Shown here in pieces: positions 25,406 to 37,400 of a DNA stretch of 64,000 nt. The stretch lies in NCBI GenBank assembly GCA_013396995.1, contig VWZP01005240.1, forward strand, positions 1,744,639 through 1,808,638. Direction: 5' to 3'. The position numbers were made by a program, and so were the translations under genes. Origin of the DNA: Dicaeum eximium (taxonomy: Eukaryota; Chordata; Aves; Passeriformes; Dicaeidae). The notes beneath the pieces were generated by a model. The model did not search any database, was not told the DNA's origin, and saw only the letters and a list, made by a program, of their open reading frames with translations. Position 1 is the stretch's first letter. Each line of letters begins with the position of its first letter.

Positions 25406-28400
25406 CTGTGCCAAACACAAAGAGAAAACCTTCATTAAAGATGTGAACACGCATCTGGAAACCACAGCTTAACTTTTCAATTCATCAGGACCAGAGGCAT
25501 TCCCTTACGGGTTCCAGCAAGCACAGTTCCCAAACTTGAGCAGACAAATGAGTTATGAGAGATGATTAAAAATTATATTCAGTGAACAGGTAAAAAGGAG
25601 GGGGAAAAAGAAAAAAAAAAAAAAAAAAACAAAATTAGGCATCTGCCGGGCTGTTCCTTCCCGGCGAGCCCCCGTGCTGGCGCCTTGCCCCGCCTGCAGC
25701 AACCCGCGCCTCGGGGCTCGCCTCCCTCTCCGCTGCTCCGGGTCAGCTCCGGCATCCCGCGTTTGGCCCCTCCTGCCCGGGCACGGCTGCTCCCAGGGCT
25801 GCCCGTGCCCCACCGCCGCTGCCACCGCGCAGGGACACCAAAAGTCACATCCATCCCGCGGAACGCTGCATCCTTCTTCCTGCGACCCACCCGTGAGAAA
25901 TGAACAGCTCTCCTCTTTCTAAAAGCAGTGCCTTAAATCAACTTGCTGCCATCTTAAATCGAAAGTTCTAATTCGTTTATTACCCCTTCATGCCAAGTTT
26001 GGAAATGAATGAAAATATATCCACTTGCATATACTGCATTTTTATTACTCTGCTATTAGATATCACCTCTACTGCACAGCTGTATGAAAATTCAAATCCT
26101 TGTTTGGCAGTAGAGACTTTTACTGAGTTATCGATACCTTACCTTATTTTTCACGCTGGTCTGTGTCAATTACCAACCAACAGAGACAAAATAAAGAATT
26201 ATAGCTGCAGATTAATACCACTCTACAACAATGAATACCTTTAAAAAAAAAACCTAAAACAAATACCTTTAAAGTATTTATGCCTACTGGATTTGTTACA
26301 AAATAGAAGTTTATTAAAGTCACTAGTCTAGTAATTTTAGTAATTGTTTGATAGATTGCACTGAAAGCCTTTTTAACAATAAATTGCATTTGATGAGTGG
26401 ACACCATATTACATGTGTCACAATTATTAAGAACCAAGTTAGTTTGTTCTCATTTTTTTCTGTTCAACTTAGTATGTTCTCATTTTTTTCTGTTCTTTAG
26501 CTCAAAAATCACCTTTTGCTTCCCTGATTTTACTGCCAATTTGGAATTTAAACCAAAAATTGGCATTCGCAATAGTAGGCAACAAATACTGAGAAAACAG
26601 TCAGGTACATGGGAGGGAAGAAAAGGGGGGAGATGGGAAAAAAGAAAACAAAATCTGTCCTTGGAGTATCAAATTTACTTTTACAGACTAAAATGAGTAA
26701 GATTAGTCTGCAGTGTGGACAAAGCATTTCTTTCTAGAAAGCTGTCACATTATTGCAGAGGCTCTTTTGTGTTCAGCACTGCTGCTGTTATAGCAAAGCT
26801 ACGGATACATGAAAGAAAAAAGCTGTTTCCTACTCCTGTTTCAACAAATAATTTTTCGGTGCAGTTTGAGCTGTCTCTCAGAGCATACCTTAACCAAAGA
26901 TTATGAACACTCTCCAAGTCCCACCTCGATTTACTCACGGTTAATTTATACCCATTTATTTTTCCCCGAAACAGCTGTTTTACCTGTCAAGGATGCTTTT
27001 CCTCACCTTTCTCCCTAGCTGCCAGTTACAGACTAGGAATCTATTTCCTCTTTAAACCTCCTTGATAAACCAAACCACAAGACACCTTCTACATGACCAC
27101 ACAAATTTGGTAATTAAATGTCCCAAATAAGGATGATCTGAATGGTTCTCAATTGAGTCCCAATCATAAATTTTCTTAGAAAATACTAATTTTTAGTTGT
27201 GACAGATGGAATAATTAAATAAAGCTGGATAACATATTTTTAAATCTTATTGAATAATTGTAATATATAATTGAATAATATATAATTATCAATCATAATT
27301 ATTCTGCAGGAGTATTTTTGTTGTTACAAAGTATTTTGTATTTTCTTCCTAATCTAAGGAAGCACACTTAGAGAAACATAGGAAAAGATAAAACAAAGTG
27401 CAACAGAAGATTAAATCAGCACAGAAAATGCTGTCCTCAAAATCTCACCGATGAAATACTTTTTAAAGTAAATATAAACTTACTCTGCCGCCTAATTTCT
27501 AGATTAGATCCATTTGCTATCTCCTGTGTTTTGCACATTTTTTTTTCATCCTTTAAGGCTTTGATACATTTCTGAATTATATGCATAGCAACTAGGACAG
27601 TATGATTCACATCTTCCCCAGCTTTTACAAAGTATTAATACCAAGTTGTACCTAGAAATGGGACCTTTGTATTGTGAACAGCTCATGTTTGGTGTTGACT
27701 ATGTGCAGCTTTCAAAGCAGGAACGTAAGAATTCTCTGGTGTCATAATGATGTGGTAAACATCCTCACATCATGTAAAATGTTTCTGGAGCCATACCAGA
27801 TGAAAGGAGCATCATCCCACAAGTTTATTCTGAAGCCTTTCTGTTATTAATGCAATGGATCATTAAATCCACTTCCACTCTGGTACCATATGCAGGTTGT
27901 ATGGGAACTGCACCATCAAAGACCAGCTAATTCTACCCTGCTGCAGTCCTTGTATTTCTGTGCTTATACAGAAACTATGGGTGGCATGGTCAGCATTGTC
28001 TCTTATTAACCAATATCCTGCCAGCTGTTTATAATTTGGATAAAATGTAACCTCCTAGACTGAAAGTTTCCCTGTTTGGTGCCTCAAGTAAACCTGGGGT
28101 AAAAAGAAAGAAGGCTGGAATTTCAGCTGACCGACTTCAGATGTTTTCAAGCCTATACTTGGGTGGTATCTACTGTCTTAGTGTTTTTTAGTTTTTTGCC
28201 ATTCCCAGAAAATTCTTCCCAAGTTTAAGTAAAAAATGTAATTTTGGATGCAACTATAGAAGAAAGCGTCAAATGTTTTACCAGGCACTGCTACCAGCCC
28301 TGACTACAGTTTATTTTCAGTCTACTACTTAAACATGCAGTCATTTTAACTCTGGACAGGAGCCTGTGAGCTGCTGCATTCTGTAAACATGGCAGTGATG

Positions 28401-31400
28401 GTAAATACAGTATGCAAATATGTGCTGTCCACAGCTCTGTAGGGCACAACTGCATTTTGCCCAATCCCCAAACCACATGTGTCACTACTGCCGGGGTGAG
28501 GAATTCAGATCATTTGCATGGCCGGCGTTTTGATGTGTCCAGCATCACATCAAGGAAAGACATCAAACTGGTATCTGAACAAGATCAAAACATTCCACAA
28601 GAGGTTAAAAACAACAGCAAAAACCCAAGAAAGCCTTTCATAAAAATATCACTCTCGACTTCAGCTCTGAGAAGTCGCACCAGGAGCTTATTTAAATACT
28701 TGCAATACTTTCAGACACTCGCAGAGCGCCTTTCATAAAGGGATAACGTAAAACCTAATTAAAGAGTTAGAGAGAACGTTTCAGATTTTGCCATCTGCTG
28801 TGACTTCATGTACTTATCAAGATATAATTTTAACAAGCTAGAAACATATGAAAGGTGAAAGCAATGCCACAGCACCCAACTGGTTTTCCTGCAGCCGTGC
28901 TGAAGCGCAGGGACGTGCGCTGCGCTCAGCCTCCTCCCTCGCTCGTGCTCCTGCTGCGGCCAGCCTGCGTGGCACAGCGAGCACTCGCATGCCACTCATC
29001 CAGCCTTTGCCCAAACTAATGAGCTTGCACAAACAGCTGATAAGCATCCAGTCTGTAACCCTGATAACGGCGGGCAGAAGGACCTCCTGGAACACGATTT
29101 GCTGCCTTGGGACCCCGGCTGTACAGGGAGAGCAACCACTCCCTCCTGCCATGTTCAGCAAAAGACCCAAGGTGAATCTCACATATGATTTGTCCCCTGT
29201 CCTGGTTTCAGTGGCAATGGGGCTCATTTTCTTTCTAGTAGAAGTGGTGGTTTGGATTCAGCAGGAGAATAATGTTGATAACACCCCGATGTTTTAGTTG
29301 ATGCTGAGCAATGCTCACACTAAGCCAAGGATTTTTCACAGTGCCTTGTGCTCTACCAGTGAGCAAGTGCACAAGAAGCCAAGAGGGAATATGGCCAGGA
29401 CAGCAAGCTGAACTGGCCAAAGGGATGTTCCACATCACAGAACATCTTGCCTAGTATATTAACTGGGGAGAGTTGGCTGGGAGGGGCCAATCACTGCCTG
29501 GGGACGGGGCTGGGCATCTGTCAGTGGGCGGTGAGTAATGGTATTGTGCATCACTTGGTTTTCTTGTGGTTTTTTTGTCTCTCTGTCTTTAATTACAATT
29601 GGGTTTTTTGTTATTATTGTAATTATTAGTATTATATTTTACTTAGTGTCAATTATCTAACTCCTTATCTCAACCCACAAGTTTTTACTTTTTTTTCTGA
29701 TTCTCCTCCCCAGCCAGCCAGGGGATGAGGTGAGGGAGTGACTGTGCAGTATTTGGTTGGCAGCTGAGGTTAAAACATGACACATTCACGTCTGTGGACC
29801 TCTGTGGGCAAATCTGGCAGCTTTTCTACTTCCAAGTGATGCCACAGTAGTCTCTGTGAACACATCTCCCCTTCATTATGCTCTGTGACACTGAAGCATA
29901 TCCTCAAAAATATCCAGCTCAACAACTATTAGAGCTTTAAAACCTGTCAGTACCACTATCAGCAATGTGCCATGTCAATTTTTCCCCAGCATCACAGATC
30001 ACAAAATCTTCCAAAGACAGAGTTAAGTCCTGTACAGAAACCAAATATGAATCTGAAACTCCTGAGCCCACTATGATCCACAGCTGGCCGGTGGTGTCAT
30101 GAAAAGCAGTCTTGCCATTTCTTCTGGTCCTTCCAGAGTCAGGACAACCTCAAGATGATTTCTCTGAACAAAGGGAGTCCCCTCTCTTGTGAAATAAATG
30201 ACAGTAGCTCCCAGATTTGAACCCAATAGTTTTAGGACAGTACCAGTTGTGCTTCCATGTGTGTCCTGTTGGCACTCCCTAGAAGGAGTGTAACAGAACT
30301 ATGTAACACAGGTCAGCCTTCCTCAGGCTCATACAATCACCAAAAGTACAAGCTGGAAGGGACCTGTGGTGGTCTCCAAGTCCAGTTTAGACACTTGAAT
30401 TAGACACTCAACACAGGAGTTGAACTGCCAACACAGGTCAGCTGTGACACTGCACAGCCAGGCACTGAACCCTTCAAAGTTATGCTCAGTCCACTCCTGA
30501 TGGCACTCCCTGCTTTATTAGGTCCCACATTTTCAGATATTTAGTGTCCATAGCCATGAGCACTTACAGGGATGATGTTATTGTGGAAACAATATAAGTT
30601 CCTATGCCCTGGATCTATGAGGTGTCACGGCAAACCTTCAGTCACATCCAGATGTTTTACCTGGACCAGCTAGCAAAAAGCTGTGTGCATTTCCAATAGA
30701 GCATAGCTAACAGACTCAGAAGCAGGCAAACCTTCATGTTGTTAGCACAGCTCTTAAGGCAATCTCCTCAGCCCTGTGTGCTTTCATTAGTCCTGGCAAT
30801 GCAAACAACTCCAGGTTGGTCTCCCAAGGGCTAATCACACAAGCCTTCTGCACATGGGGCTAAACTTGGCCCACCATGTAAGCCAGCATAAGGACACATG
30901 GATGGCTACAGCTTCCTTTTCTGCCTTTTCTCTTCACAGATCTCTATAGGTGGTTCTGCTGACCCAACCCTAGGTAAATGTCAAGACATGGAAACCAAGC
31001 AGAGAGAGAGAAGCACACAAAAGACTGCAGGAAGCCACTATGCCAGACACGGCATCTGTGGCGATCCCTCCACGCACAGGAAGATGATCCACAAGGATAT
31101 GCCCATTTTCCAAGTCTGTTATGCCAGATTTCTCCATGGATGACACAAAATCTGTGGATTTCCTAAATACTGAAGCATGCTGTGAGTTTTCGGTACGTAA
31201 CGTGTTCCGTAAGGTGCCAGTGACTAATGGCTTTGGGCCCCAATTATTCTATGCAAACATACTCAAACATTTTCTGATAAGGAACCAAGGCACTCAGCGC
31301 TTAAGCCTGAAGCAGCCTTATCCTAGAATATTTAAACAAGCTTTCAGAGGAAAATATTTCCACTGGCTTTAGAGACACATTGAGAAGCCGAGCAATGCTG

Positions 31401-34400
31401 AAGTGAGTACTGTCATGCTCTCAGTGCAGTGATTGCAATGTGTCACAACATCGCTGCTAGAGCGCAATATACACAGTCTCTCCCCCCAATTACACGGTTT
31501 GTCATTTTTTTCCTTCATGTACTGATGAGGCACAGTTAATCATGTCTCAAAAACTGCACACAATTTATATTGCACTGTATATGATTATTAGCTATAGCTA
31601 AAATAAAGTGGTATAGAAAGTGATACAGACAAATACTCATAATGTTGCTGCGTAAGTGAATTAAAACAAGGAGGTTTTCCTGCAAATCTGTAATTTCCAA
31701 AGCAGTGCTTCCATGCCTTTTTTGGTCTCATTTTTAAGAATAATTCATAAAATAAGTGAAAACATGGCAAGTTCTGGCTTTAAAGCATCCTATAAATTGT
31801 GCCTTCTGGGAGCATAACTCTTCTTTGTCCAGGAAAAAGAAATCTGAGTTGCATATGAGTAATTATTCATGCTCATTTGTCTGTGCCAGTAGCCTGGTGC
31901 CATTAGCTCCTAATCGATAGAAACGCTTACAGCCCCAGTCTCTGTCTGACAGCTACAGAGCACTGTGCTGCTCTCCCTCGCCTTTCCCTAAGGCAGCACC
32001 GAGCTGGCAGCGTGATTTCAGCACACACGAGGGTTAAGAAACTCCCTCCTTGCATTTTATGGGTGGGACAAACTCTGTGCTGGCAAGAGAATAAGAAAAT
32101 TTGGGTGGCTGGTTACATTAGTGGTGACTCAAGCATCTCCAGGGCTGAAGGTATGACAACATGGTGGGCTTCTGTCAAAAGAGACAGCCCCTGCTCCCTG
32201 CCACCAGAAGGGCACTTGCTAGTCTAAGTGACAGAGGGATGTCTTCTCTGCCATGTATTCTCAGTCTTGGGCTGAGCTCCGTGGACTACCCCTCTGTGGA
32301 ATCATGCACTGGCAGGGTTTCTGAGGGCCAGTCCAGGTGGGAAGGCTGGGAACGTGACAGTATCTCTCTGCATAAGCCCACAGGTCCTCCACATCAGGAA
32401 CCTGAAGCTACTCAAGTCAAACACAGTCATGGGTGTGAACACAACCAAAGCAAAGCCAACTCAACCATCCTTTGTGACAGGCTGTAAAGACAAAGGCACC
32501 ACAACAATGCCTATCTTTATATTTCCCTAAGTTTTACAATGCTAAAACAAAAAAAGAGAACAAAACAGTAGTAAAAAGCAGGTTGCTTCTGGGAACATCT
32601 AATCGAGTTAAACCCAAATTTAGTAAGATCAGAGTCACAAGTGGATGTGCTTCTCTACTGCTATTTATATGAATGTGCCAATCTCTTGACTGCAGTATGT
32701 TTCATAGTGCACATGGACATCTACTCAGAGAGCCCTCTGAGTGCTTTAAGCACATATCCTCAAATGACCTTTGGGTAATTTATAAATTTGTCTGTACTTT
32801 ACGTGTGGGAAAGAGGAATATAGTGAAGTTATATGACTTGCCCATGACTGCACCTGAAGTCAGTGGCAAAATCTGGAAGCTAAACTCAGATCACCTTTCC
32901 TCAGGCTAAGCGCTCAAACTGTGAAACAAGCTCCTCCCGCAAGTAATTATAGAACACTTTAGTGCCAGGTGTATCTTAATGGAAATAATATTGTCAAATT
33001 TACAGAAAATTTATTATTTATAGAAATTCATAGAAAATTTGAAAAACTAATAACATCAAATTCTTCTGTTTTTTTCATGGGCATATTTCATATTATAGAA
33101 ACGAGCCCTTCTAACTGCAGCTGGGGGCTTGTTACCATTTGTAGCACAAGCCTAGAAACAGGAGAAATACCAAGTCATTCCACAGCTCATAAAGCCTGAC
33201 TATGACAAGCATCTGAGCTCCGGGCCATTTCATAACGCAGGCTTATGTCTTCCTTCCTCGGGTTTATTTTCACTCATCTTTGAATGCAGGCTTGGGATTA
33301 TAACTAACTTGTAACTCTATCAAGGAGTCACTGCAGAAGCTACATGGGTTTTGGAGAGCCTGTGCAGCAAAGGATTCAATCAATGAGAATCATCGATTTT
33401 AACAAAGAAAAAGCACAAGATGGTGAAGTAGATAAAAAGACATTTTCCAAGGACGGACTCTGCACGTGCACAAGGCAGGCGCGCATCTGCCACGCGTGGC
33501 TGAGGACAGACACGCCTGATGTATCTATCCTTCCTCAGTGTGACTTTTAATGGGAATGGGCGAATCAGACAGGCACCTAGATCCTGTTTCAGAAGAGGAA
33601 CGACCTGAACATCTGAAGTGTGGTGCCCACTTACCTGTTCTGTGCACACTGGTAGGGACTACAAATTCACTTTTATCAAAGCACACCTACGCTTCTCCCT
33701 AGCTCAGGCACTTTCAATTCCCAGCGCAGTGCTCGTTTCACTGGGAGCCAGGTTAGGTAACAGTATCACACCCTTCCTGTAAAGCTCCTCCTGCAACTTT
33801 CAGGGTCTACTCAGTTACTGCTGTTTCCAGATGGAGCTAAAGGCCAACACCATGTAATGCTCAGCAGCCTCCAGAAACGACCTGTGGAGTACAACTCAGA
33901 CCAGAACCCACACTTTCAAAAAATACAATATCCAAGAGAAACCTGCTATTCCACGTACACGTGTGATAACTGACTCCTGTGCACCTTACAATAAAGACAC
34001 ATTTTGAGCCATTCAGCCAGCATAACTACCACAGCATCTGAGGTTCTCCCAGTTCAACTGCAGAGGAATTGCACCCAGCAATCCTCCCACCGCCCATCTC
34101 CCTTTGCACTGAATGTCAGCATTACCTTTTTTGGCATTTACAGGAGAAAACTGGAAACTGCATGTGAAGGACTGAAAACGTCAAGGAAAAGAAAAGCCCT
34201 TCACGGACTCTGGCCAGCCCAAAGGAGCTTAGATGGGAAAAAGAAATGCAGTAAATGTTATGTTACTTAACCACCGTCCCACTTTGAGAGAGCAGATGCC
34301 CACAGGGGGACATGCCACAGATCATGCCTGGCAATCAGACTCCCAGGATATGAGGAGCTGAATTACTGTGGAGTTACAAATCTTCAATCTGGAAGTATCC

Positions 34401-37400
34401 AGTCATGCATGGAAATTCCTGGGTATTGTCTGAATACTAGGAAAGCTGCATATTTTCAAGGCTAGCCTGTAAAAGGAAGAGTAAATCTCCCTCACAATAG
34501 AAAGTGGGTTATTTAGGTTACTCCTTCAGGACATCACCCTTCGTGACTAGGCTTTCTGCATTTGAAAAAATACAATTTTCAATGAAGTATCTGACAAAGC
34601 ACCCCAATGCTACATGGTTCTCTCTGCCTGAACACTCACACTGAAGAAAATGAGCACTTCTAATATAATTCAGGGAAGAAGAATCTTACTCTTTTCAGAA
34701 AATTCAATTTTCTCACAAAATCCAAAGCCACAATTCTTTCAAATTCTTATTTAGGAGATCAGCTAAGTATTGCCAAGAAGAATAAATGCATGTTTTGAAA
34801 TTGGTAATTTGGCTTAATTTAGGGATTTCATTTATTTGATGACTATTTTAACAGTAATAGGGATAGTTGAAAGTATTTTAAATTTTTCATTTTTATGCTT
34901 TGAAGGAGAAAAATGGAGATTATGTTCCCTCTGCTTTTTAAAAGAATTAAACCAACCTCCTATTTCAATGAGCTGGAATCCCTGTGTCTTCATTCTTCTC
35001 AGTAGAATATATTTGCATAATAATAGTGGACGGTCAGAACACCAATATATCAGAGTACACATGAACAACTATTTTTTCCAGCCCATTTATCAGGCCCAGC
35101 ATCTCAATACATATGCTCCCACTTAAACTTCAGCTTCCAATCCTACATTTCTCAAATGAAATGAGACACCTCAGAAGATCAATAGATCTGATTTTCCTCT
35201 GTAGACAAACAATATTCTGTTCTCTATTTGGCCCAGAATTTATACCTTTTCATGGGAAACAAGTCCCCTAACACAGTCTTGGTCTCCTCTGTCATCCTTG
35301 TATATGAGTCCATGTTTTTCACCCATGGACCTAAAGCAACATTTCCTCTCTTGAGGATAACCATCATCACTTGCTCAGGCAACTAATCAAAATCAAAAAG
35401 TAAAACAATTCAATTTTTTAAGGGCCTAATAGGATACAATGGCTCCAAATAATTCAGAGACCACTGTGCTCTCTGTACATTTCTGCAGCCTTTGAGATTA
35501 GCTGATTTATTCATGGCTACACTCCTCAAACCCAGCATCTGGAGTATGAAAACCCATGGATCTGCAATTAATTTCTGCTATACATATTTTAAAGACCTGG
35601 AGTCTGCTGACCTCCTGGACACCGTGCAAGCCCCATCTGCTATATGCTCACTCACACTTTTGTTTGAAAGGATGAAGAGGGAGTAATTTAGACTATGATT
35701 AACAGCTACCTGCTGTAGCTGTTTGTCATAAAACAAGCCCATTTCTGCTGTTTCAATCTGCTAAAACTCAGCTGGGATATTAGAATCTTTAACATGGAAA
35801 GATAAATCCATTCAATAGTCATACAAGGCACACAGCATTCGAAGCAAACAAACAGGGTTCCACTGAGGTATTTCAAATGTTACAATATGAGGGGTCAAAG
35901 AACACCAGCAACTTTTATTTGAATTTGGAACTTTTCCGATACAAAATTTAAGCTTAACTGCAAACTATCTTTTGATTTTTATTTAAATCATTATATAGAA
36001 GCCCACAACAGCAACAATACTCAGAACTAGGGGTACCCTGTTCCTATTGTAATATGTTCTGGCAAAATTTCTGTTTCTTCTATTCCCTGCAAGAAACCTG
36101 GAAAAATTTTATGCTCCTCCTATTCACTGGAAGAACAAGGGAGTACTTCCCTCAAAACGAAGACCTTTTTCCATGACAATCTGCAGAGCTGACAGTTACC
36201 TGACCGCTGCCTTTGTCTGACAGCCTGGTCCCCAGCCTCCATGGAGAGAACAAGGGACTTGTGAAAAAGAGGACAAGGCATCTACTGGTGAGCACTACTG
36301 CACACTCACATCTAAAATCCCCAAAGCTTCCAATCCTACGTTTCTCAAATGAAATGAGACATCTTAGAAGATCAATAAATCTGATTTTCCTCTGTAGACA
36401 AACAATATTCTGTTCTCTCTTTGGCCCAGCATTTATACCTTTTCATGGGAAACAAGTCCCTGTTTTAAGAGCACCTGTTCGTTGCTCTCAGAAAAAAACT
36501 AAAACCCTGATGCATTACTTGGACACCGGTATATATAGCTTTGTCCTCCTTTAAATGTCCACCAAACCATTCTGTCCAGCGAGAAACAACACATCTATTA
36601 GAAGACACAAAACCCTCTCTTACTTTCGGACAAAGTCTGCTCCTTTTCCTTTGGGACCACACCATCTACCATGTTTTAAAAGGAGAGAGACAACTCCTCC
36701 CTGAAACATGGGCATTGGTCTCATCTGTGTGCACTGTCACTCAAGGAGAGCCATGATGAACGTCCTGCTGTGACATCCCTCTCCTACAACCAGTACCATT
36801 TCTTCCTTCTTCCTTTCCTTCTTCCTTTCCTTTCCTTCTTCCTTTCCTTTCCTTCTTCCTTTCCTTTCCTTCTTCCTTTCCTTTCCTTCTTCCTTTCCTT
36901 TCCTTTCCTTTCCTTTCCTTTCCTTTCCTTTCCTTTCCTTTCCTTTCCTTTCCTTTCCTTTCCTTTCCTTTCCTTTCGTTTCGTGACAATTACACCATTA
37001 TCTGGAAGTGGAGAGCAACTGGCTAATTCTTAAACCTCTTTGAAATTATCAATAGATCATTTTAAAGGACTAAGAAGGAGTAACACTCCATGGGCCACTT
37101 CCACAGCCTGGATAGACACAGAGAGGCAGACAAGGGAAGCTCTGCCTAGACAGCCATGTCGAACAGTTGCCTCCAGGACGATAAACAACTGGTATTTAAA
37201 TTATTTCATTAGCATCACCCCACCTCCCTGGCTGGCACCCCAGCTCTGAAGCAGCTCACAGAGACTGTTCCGCTGGTTCAGCAGGGCCAAGCTCTTGCCT
37301 GTGATGACAGGAGCCAGCGAGCAGCTGACTGTGCAGGAAGCAAGTACAAAGTCATCCCTTTAAAAGCAAGGCTACAGTTGAGTTAAGGACAACACCAAGT

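Noticed and set aside
29235..29438. Possible coding frame in the intron of UBE2QL1
   Set aside because: It falls within the solo LTR, which carries no gene.
36741..37033. Lys/Glu/Gly-rich and Phe/Leu/Ser-rich open frames
   Set aside because: Artefacts of the CCTTT pentamer array.
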